From Glutinoglossum americanum (lineage: Eukaryota; Ascomycota; Geoglossomycetes; Geoglossales; Geoglossaceae), in assembly GCA_020080175.1 (NCBI GenBank), contig JAGHQL010000095.1:32292-96291 (forward strand): a stretch of 64,000 bases of DNA, given 5' to 3'. Below the pieces are notes generated by a model. It saw nothing but the letters and a program-made list of their open reading frames with translations, made no database searches and had not been told where the DNA came from. Within the stretch, counting starts at the first letter, position 1, and every line of letters starts with the position of its first letter. Positions 56,572-64,000 of the stretch are shown here, piece by piece. The translations under genes were made by a program, and so were the position numbers.

Positions 56572-57880
56572 AGCAAGTTGTGAGTACAGAAAAGGCTTTA
56601 AGATATGTCCTGCAACGATCTAGACGTAGTAGCTGTAGTATCCTGTCGGTAATGAGTTATTTGTCCTTATCTCCTGCGTCTGTGTCCTGCCTGCCCTATC
56701 GTGTTCTGTAGTAATTTTGCCCGTTTCTTATATCCCGCTTGCCATCCAATCTCCCCTTCTCTGCTCCCTCTCCTCTGCTTTCCCTCACCCATCTCCCCTC
56801 CCCCGTTTCCTCTCCCCAATCCCTGTTAGAGTGGATGCCTCAACGCTATCTTCGAGCCGTTTCACGCTGCTATGAATTATACTTGAGAGGGATGCTTCAG
56901 TGTCATGTCGATGCTCATGCGGATGTTGAGCCAGTTAACTTCTTAAGGTACTTTTGCTAGTTTCGGCCTTGCTTGTTTGCTAGAAGCATATAATGACTTT
57001 ATACTCAACATAAATGATGTGCTAGCCTATTAGAATAAGCAACTGAACCTGAACGCTGGTTCTTCTCGGCCGAAACGACATCGAATAAAGAGTAGTGAAC
57101 CCCCTAGCCGCAAAAGGGTATAAGCGGAAACCCAGATATTTACGTCGAGTAACCCACCAGAGCCAGTTCATATATCCATGCCCTACTAGGTCGCTAGAGT
57201 AAAATGGTCTCAAGAAACAGTGCGTAATCCCATCCGGAGGCGGACGACGTGTAAGTAAGGTATCTTACTTTGGCTAGCGGCCCAGACCCCTTAGATAGCT
57301 CAGTCAAAGACTCTGCCTTACGACGGATAGGCTACCACCCGTGACACGACTTGGAGTTATAACTATATGGTGCAGATAACAAAGCGGCGTAATCAAATCT
57401 ATCTCTCCACGGCGGCGCCTTAGTCACCACCTCTCTTTCTCAGTCCTGCCAGACGGCTACCCCTGCCCCTGAGCCTTAGCTGGGGCCTAGTTAGCTAGTT
57501 ACCGAGGCCTTGGAACGGAAGGTCTTGCGCGAGAAACAAAGTCTCAGATAGGCAGAGGCTGCCTTGTCTTGAGACTACTCCGACCAACTTACGAGGCGAG
57601 ACGTCAACCCCAGTGGGGCCGGTAGTGTATGTACACCGAGATAGTTAGCGTGATCCCCCTCGCCGCACAGCTGCGCAACTTTAAAGCGAGCAGACGGTTT
57701 TGCTATGCGATCCACGTCAAGTGGTGCCGGTGTTTCGGGTCAGATGGTTTCAAGTTGAGCCCGAAAGCATAACGAGACATCAGACGTCTGTCGGACCCAG
57801 GACGTTTCGAAGCTGGGAGCTAGGCCACATATGCACATACATAGATACACCGGAATAAGTTACTCCAGGGGGGACGACAC

Positions 57881-57914
57881 AGATCCCAGATCCCAGGTCC
57901 CAGGTCCCAGGTCC
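57881..57914. repeat. 7-bp tandem repeat (AGRTCCC x5)
   Basis: Five near-perfect heptamers, AGATCCC twice then AGGTCCC three times (the last cut short). Confidence 0.85.
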
Positions 57915-58470
57915 TATACCAGGGCACACACGCATCCCCCAGCCGGCAGCTCCAGTTCCAGCGCCAGCACCAAGCTATGATCGGACGGTTGGCTTCCTCC
58001 GTTTGGGGCAGGCCGCGGTGCGTGTCTTGCGTGCCTCGAGTGCCTTACTCCACCACCTACGAAAAGAAAACCGAAACGCGCGAACATGGATACAGCGACC
58101 CAAACCAGTCAATGTCCTTCCCCCGCGGACCAGCAAAAACAGGCCCGCGCCCTCTGCAGATGCTGCGTCGGTGCGTCAGTAATCTCTGGTGTATGTACTC
58201 GTACAACATCCAAGACATCCCCACAAATAGAAAAAGAAAAAAGAAAAAGGAGCGTAGGTAAGCGCGACGCGCTATGGCCACGATCCCCGAACGAAGTATA
58301 TTCTGCGCTTCTATTCATCGCAGCTAAAGGTTATTTTAAGATCTTTCTAAACGACGTTAAAGTAATGTCTCAGGCGTGTGCTGTCGTGTTGTTAGCTTTT
58401 TGCCTATGCGCTTGGTTGGGGGTTTGGGTTTGACAAGGCTGAAATCTCTGGGGCCACGGCTATACCGACT

Positions 58471-58520
58471 GGTCTACACTGGCCTACACCGGTCTATAGT
58501 GGTCTACGCTAGTCTACTAG
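58471..58520. repeat. 10-bp tandem repeat (GGTCTACACT-like x5)
   Basis: Five degenerate decamers: GGTCTACACT, GGCCTACACC, GGTCTATAGT, GGTCTACGCT and AGTCTACTAG. Confidence 0.8.
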
Positions 58521-60370
58521 ACACTATTCTGCTAGAACTACCTTATGCAGAACAAGTACATCCATCTACCAGGAGGGGCCCGGTTCGACGTCTGACGTGA
58601 GCTCAAGCAAGGCACATTCGACATTGTTACTTTTTTTTTCATCCTTTTTCTTTTTTCTCTCTTTCGGTCTTCCAAATCATTTCAGCTTGACTGGGAATCG
58701 AAAGAACGCCCGGAGGGTTTTGTTCCTTCTATCGCTTTTCCCTACCGCTCGAGCTGGGTATTTGGAATATGGTTATTTGGTTTTTGTTGCGTGTTTGGGC
58801 TTGTTGGGCTTGTTGGGCTTGTGCTTGTGGTAATTTTCTGGAAACCGCGGCTGAAGCCATGGAAGAGTTAAATCTCTGGTCTTGTTTCTTTTTTCTTGTC
58901 TTTCCTTCCTTTTTCTACCGTCCTGCACATTCAACGCTCCCCCCTTGTGTCCTTAGAAAATCGGGGGTATTTTCCCTGGAACCGGCGCACAGGCCTTTTG
59001 CTTCTTTTTGTCTCCAACGGAAGAAGCCGGGTCGCATCACGTACAGACCCTGAGATTTGTGTTTCCCCACTCCCGCGCCCAGAATTTGTCGCTTGACGAT
59101 GAATTTCCCTTATTTCTACGGCACTGTGAGAATAACGAATAGCGGACGGCCCGAATTGGGCGTACCATATCTCTAAGATTGCGGTGTCGCGGTGCACAGC
59201 GCGTGTCATTGGAGATTCGTTTTTCCCGTCTTTCAGGTGTGGCTGCATCGTTTTGAAGTGGTGGCGGTCAAAGGGGATTTCCCTCCTGCGCCTGCCGTTT
59301 AGTGCATAAGATGGTCAGATCTAACATCCATCTCCCAGGGGTGCAGAAGGGGATCTTAGTCAGCCTTAGTCAAAGGAAAATCTCATGCCGAAAGCTGAAT
59401 CTTCATAGGGTCGCGTCCTCCTCTCCATGCTCAGGCCGCGCGGGCCCCGTGAACGTCTGGACCAATGGACCTGATCACGGCGGAGGCAGAGTACATGAGA
59501 GTTTACTTCGTGCGCGTGTTACAAGCACCATCCCGTTCGCGCTCGCCGAAGTGTTACTCATGTTGCATGGCTAGGCCTAGCTCAGCCCCCACCCCCGCCC
59601 ACACCTGATCACCGTTATCCTAACTTCCACATACAGTAAATACCGTGTTACCAGGCGCACAAACTACGTGGTAGCTCTCTTCGGGTCCAAGGAGAGTGGC
59701 TTCCGCTGTTAAAATCGGATCTCTGTCTTGGTTCCCGCCTTGCTAAATAAAATGCCATCGTCGGCTGTCTTATCGTTCTGTCGTAGGCTGGCGGGAACGG
59801 GAGTTGAAACTTGGGTTGATTATCTTTACGTGTGTTTTTAAAATTAATTTGCCCAAAATAATAGTATATTCCCCGTTCAAGTGCATTTTACCCTGCGGTT
59901 GCTGGGGCGGACCGATCGCTGGCAGGGGAAGCTGGCTAGTTGAAGGACCTAGTCTACTGGCTGGGCCGGAATTACCGGGGCGGGACGTTGCTTCAATCCT
60001 GCACCTTACGCTTGGCATTGAAACATCCGCGACCCTCGCTGCGGACCATTTCATGCTGGGTTAGCCCATGCAGAGTTGAGTTGAACACAGCTGAGACGCA
60101 GCGCATTAAACATGCAGATTCGCTCTACTTCTCCAATGCAAGTGTCGGTAATCCCCACACCCGCGCTCACATGCCCGATGCCCCATGTCTCCTGTGAGGT
60201 AGGACAGCCTCCATATAGGCCTGACATCCCCACCAACTCGCACATTCTCCCGCTTTTGCCCTCCTCTTTCTGAGTTCTAGGGCCATCCTCTCTCGTTCGT
60301 CGGTAAACCTCCTCTCCTCCTCTCCTCCCCCAACCCTTTCAAGTTGTTTGTTCTCGAGCGAAACCCCAGG

Positions 60371-62572
60371 ATGCATTCCATCTGCGTTCTGGTCGTGGCT
60401 GGACTGCTGGCTCTGTCAGCCATGGTGTCTGCTCAACAGACACCCTTGGGGCTGGATCCCGCGAAGAACATGTGTATTCGGATATACCAGCAATGTCAGC
60501 AATCTCGGCCTCTCCCAATTTGAAATAGCAGCCGGCTAACGCGATGCAGCGACCGTCAAGGACAACGTACTTTACATTGACGGGGGCCTACAAACCTTTG
60601 TAGCGAACAACACAGGTTCCAATTTCAATGGGAGTATAGTAGCAGGATATAGTTAGTCCTCGTTGAAGCCGTTCGCGGATGACCCCTGACGTATAGCAGA
60701 CAACGCTCTCATTGCGGTCGATATGAGCCAGTCGTGGGACTGGAAGACGAACATCTCAGAGGTCGTCTTGCCAAAGAGCAATAACCCTCAGACGGGGAGC
60801 CCGCCGCCGATAGTCATCGATGGCGCTCTATATCAAGGTGGCCCTGGGGATAAGAATATATACCTTTATGGAGGAACAACCTCGTTCTGGAATACCTCTT
60901 TCCCAAATTGGCAGTCGCCTACATCCTTCCAATATTCCCTTTGGTCCTTTGACACGGTAGCCAAGACGTGGGCGCAGTACGATGTCTCGAATGCCAGTCC
61001 GGTGAGACCATCTGGGGGAGCTTGGGCTGACGCGCCCAACTTGAACCTCGCGTTCTACCTGGGTGGAAAGGTCGACAACGGAAGCCAAATAACCACCGGA
61101 GACATTGGGGGCGGTATCAAAGTGGGGCTTCTCGGTATGGTTGTCATTGACACCAAATCTCAGACTGCAAAGAATGTGTCGACGGCCGGCCTCACGGGAG
61201 ATAGCCCGAGATCGAGGGGAAACCTGGTGTATGTGCCGGAGTTTGGCGACAAGGGAATTTTAGTTACTCTTGGTGGTAGTTTTAAGTCGCTATCGGACCA
61301 GAATGATAAGGTCGTTGGAACTCTTGTCAGTAACACCATTCCACTGTTTAACCCCCCCTCGTAAGCACCAGCTGACATAACCCAGGTCCCCATGGATACC
61401 ATTGAAGTCTTTGATGTCGCGTCTCTAGATGGCGGCAAGAGCGGTTACTGGTATAAACAAAAGGCTAGCGGAGACATTCCAGAACCTCGGATAGATGCGT
61501 GTGTTGCCTTGGCCAGCGCCCCTGACGGGTCCAGCCACAACATGTACGTGTGAATACGCTGAAGGCCCCTTTGAAGGTATTCAACCATCGCTGACCCTTT
61601 GGAATCCAGTTATCTATATGGAGGTCGAAATGCCACTGGGATTTTTGACCAGATATTTGTACTTTCATTGCCGTCTTTTACGTGGACAAAGGTTAGCGCT
61701 CCAATTCGAGTAGCTACCACGGCACCAACTCGTACTAAATGAGCTTCTCAGATCTTCGAGGGCAAAAGCCCCCGATATGGAATGACGTGCCATTTAGTTG
61801 GCAAGCGGCAACTTCTTACCGTTGGAGGTTATTCGAGTTTGAATCTGACCAGCGGATGTGATTGGGAGGACAAAGGCGTCGGCATCTACGACCTATCGAC
61901 ACTGATTTGGGGTAGTAGGTATTTTGCGGATGCTAAAGAATATACGGTCCCCACTCCAGTGGTCAGTATGATTGGCGGCAAGTATGTATCTCCTGGCTCT
62001 AAGCGTCTCATCTCCCAAGCTTGGCGGGAACTTTTATCTCAGCAAAGGGAATACTGACAATGCGGCCCGTCTTCAGTCCCAACGGCTCAGCAACTATGAC
62101 ATCACCCTTGGCAGGCTACACTAACCCCGCCTTTGGCCATCTTTTCAATAAAAACATCAACCCTAGCCCCCCGAGCTCATCCACCCCTCCCCCAACCTCC
62201 ACACCACCAAGCAAGGGAGCGATTGCTGGTGGAGTAATCGGCGGCGTAGCGGCACTGTCGATGATTGTGGGAGCAATAATATATTTCATTCGACGACGTC
62301 GTGGACCACGGCCTGCATCTGTTGTTGCTCCTGCCGAACTATCAGGGTCGCCCTTCGATGCCATCCAAGAGAAAGATGCATCGCACCCCCGGCCAGATGT
62401 GGACGCGGAACTAGGTGCGCATTCGGGACATTATGCCGAGCTAGAAGCAGACCGGGGAGTGGAGATCATGGGTTACACACAGAAGTCGGTGGACGCAAAG
62501 GACGAAAAGGACGAGAGGGATAAAAAGGGCAAGGCGGAAGAGCAGGACTACAAAGATGTGCCTATGATATAA
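60371..62572 (+). CDS. Kelch-repeat type I membrane protein
   Basis: Seven exons, 60371..60494, 60550..60651, 60700..61325, 61386..61543, 61610..61691, 61752..61981 and 62077..62572, give 605 residues in phase. A signal peptide (ICVLVVAGLLALSAMVSAQ) opens it. The ectodomain is a kelch beta-propeller: VLYIDGGLQTF, IYLYGGTTSFWN, LAFYLGGKVDNG, ILVTLGGSFKSL, YLYGGRNATGIFDQIFVL and LLTVGGYSS. A Ser/Pro/Thr stalk (PSPPSSSTPPPTSTPPS) precedes the span AIAGGVIGGVAALSMIVGAIIYF and a basic stop-transfer RRRRG. The cytoplasmic tail is acidic and Lys-rich. Fungal proteins of this build are common at the cell surface but of unknown role. The acceptor of the last intron was put at 62076 since it restores GGNPNGSATMTSPLAGY; an alternative AAG at about 62020 would add about 19 residues in frame. 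Confidence 0.85.
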
Positions 62573-64000
62573 TGCAGGAATCGCTTGGACGATGCATGTA
62601 TATAGACGTTTCTTTCTCCTGAGGTTGCTCCTTTGGCCGCTACTAGGGCTTCCCTGTAACACCACCAATCGGTCTGCACCATCAATAACGTAGAGAGAAG
62701 CATTAATAGACAGAATATATGATCTACGAGATCACGAACTAAAATTAGATGTTACTTACAACCCAGTTTCTATGCGCTAGGCTAACTTCTCAATACCACG
62801 AAGTGATGTTAATATAAGAACAGTGTATATAACTGACTGAACTAAGCTCAGCGATTCCATTGTAGGACTTAGAATTAGAGTCGGACTAGAATTTCGCTTC
62901 TAAGGTATTTTTTGCCACGCTGGGTTAACTTTAACTCATATATTGCCTCTGCCGTCACTTCGTTACATTGAGTTAACCCAATACAATGAAGTCAAAAAAC
63001 TTGAAAGTAGCTAAAATAATTAAAGTAGACTTAGCAATTTTATTGCAACTATTTGAATTGAATTATTCTGAAAATTGTATTAACATCCCAGACTGAGTAG
63101 TGAGACAGGACCAAATAATGAGACACCTTTCGACTGACTTTTTAAGAAGCATCATAACTAACAGAATAAGAGTTATGTATCTAAACTATTATAATAGATA
63201 ATAAAACAAGAGTTAATTTATTACTTGAGGTACTAGAATCTAGTAATACAACTTCTGTACAAGGTACTGTATGCTTCTTTGAGACTTCTAATACCACTGT
63301 GACTCAAAGGCTGAATAGGCACCCATCAAGACAGTAAGCTCACGAAGCTCAACAAATATGTACTTTAGAAGAAGAATAGGTACTAGTGAATTGAATTTAG
63401 CGATAAGCAGGCTAAGGGTTTCTAATTTGTCATGATATATTAAGGTTAATAGTGAAGTTCTTAATTCAATAGTGTGCTGAGCGATTATGCCAAGACACAA
63501 TTTTTACCTACATTCTAGGTCAGAACTGGATAAAATAATTTATTAAATATTATTTTAATCTTTAATCTATTATTGCAAGGCCTTTGAATTATTCTAAAAT
63601 TACTACTTGTACCTCAAATAATCTCAATAATTGATTTCAGGTTTTTTGATCAATTATATAATAATACAAACCCAATTCTAGTAATATTTACAATATTAAT
63701 AAGACCGGATTTTAGATAAGAGTTATAGATAAAGGTTATATAATTATTAATAAGTAATAGTTAGCTATTTATGATGGCTGCTTATGTAAGCTGGGTTGCG
63801 AAAGTTGAATGCTGCGAGTGTCAAAGCTGAGCTAGCTCTAACTATATTAATTTAGTATTACTAGCAGTAGCATGAAACTTGACGTCAAAAATATATGGTG
63901 TAAATACTTTATGAGAACCCTAGCTAGTAGTCCGCCTGGCACCATGGGGCGTAGTGCCATCTTTTTGGTGAGGCACGGGGGGTTGCCCGGCCTCGCTTAA
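62573..64000. other. AT-rich tail, probably decayed repeat
   Basis: From about 62700 to 63900 the sequence is clearly AT-rich with many TA steps, unlike the coding parts. An inverted pair TGGGTTAACT/AGTTAACCCA lies at about 62922 and 62971. A 70-codon minus frame at 63288-63500 is Leu-rich and unrecognised. The composition fits a repeat mutated by RIP, but no reading frame identifies it. Confidence 0.5.

Larger units (their letters stand above)
56572..60370. other. 3.8-kb stretch without recognised gene
   Basis: Short tandem repeats are given separately. T-rich tracts lie at about 58625-58665 and 58875-58920. A plus-strand frame at 57977-58261 (MIGRLASSVWGRPRCVSC...) and one at 58086-58433 have no recognisable domain. 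A small gene with introns could be hidden here, but I cannot support one. Confidence 0.45.

Noticed and set aside
57270-57360. Possible tRNA (TAGCTCAGT-like box)
   Set aside because: The segment does not fold into an acceptor stem and has no T-arm box at the right distance.

Overview
The window looks like about 64 kb of nuclear DNA from a filamentous ascomycete (Pezizomycotina), read from a draft assembly with one run of 10 N. The reasons are dense protein genes on both strands, mostly short introns (47-150 nt) with GT...CAG/TAG borders and CTAAC-like branch sites, and gene families typical of this group: a HET-domain protein, NACHT-ankyrin NLRs, a Fot1/pogo transposase, a MARVEL protein and a secreted kelch protein. 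I could not place the genus. I saw no rRNA, tRNA, CRISPR or prokaryotic signal.

Left part (0.5-30 kb), mainly housekeeping genes with good exon models: a CPSF6-like RNA-binding protein (-), Sec61 gamma/SSS1 (+), a DCAF11/WDR23-type WD40 protein (-), a TSA1-type 2-Cys peroxiredoxin (-), a GDT1/TMEM165 cation transporter (-), a TRF/Taz1-type telomere protein (+), a CENP-O/Mcm21 kinetochore protein (-), an acetyl-CoA transporter of the SLC33A1 family (+), a secreted or membrane-anchored protein of unknown function (+, with an apparent 1-nt frameshift), and a SUR1/CSH1-type mannosyltransferase for inositol phosphorylceramide (+). Two decayed loci interrupt this part: a coiled-coil/SAP-like fragment near 7 kb, and a broken gene at 10.3-11.9 kb resembling fungal PD-(D/E)XK-type proteins, whose 3' end is repeated as an inverted copy.

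Middle part (30.7-55 kb), accessory in character: a HET-domain gene (-), an 855-residue gene joining a PD-(D/E)XK-like domain to an atypical kinase domain (+), an FAD monooxygenase (+), an NLR-ankyrin pseudogene with stops and frameshifts (-), ankyrin-like debris, a MARVEL membrane protein (+), an NLR with DNA-identical ankyrin repeats and the assembly gap (-), and an uninterrupted Fot1/pogo DD35D transposase (-). HET, NLR and nuclease-kinase genes together suggest a self/non-self recognition or genetic-conflict island; that is inference.

Right part (55.6-64 kb): a GPI-free acyl-protein-thioesterase-like hydrolase (+), 3.8 kb without a recognisable gene, a kelch-repeat type I membrane protein (+), and an AT-rich tail that may be a decayed repeat. 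Exon models were made by hand from splice signals, reading frame and remembered family patterns; no alignment or transcript data were available.
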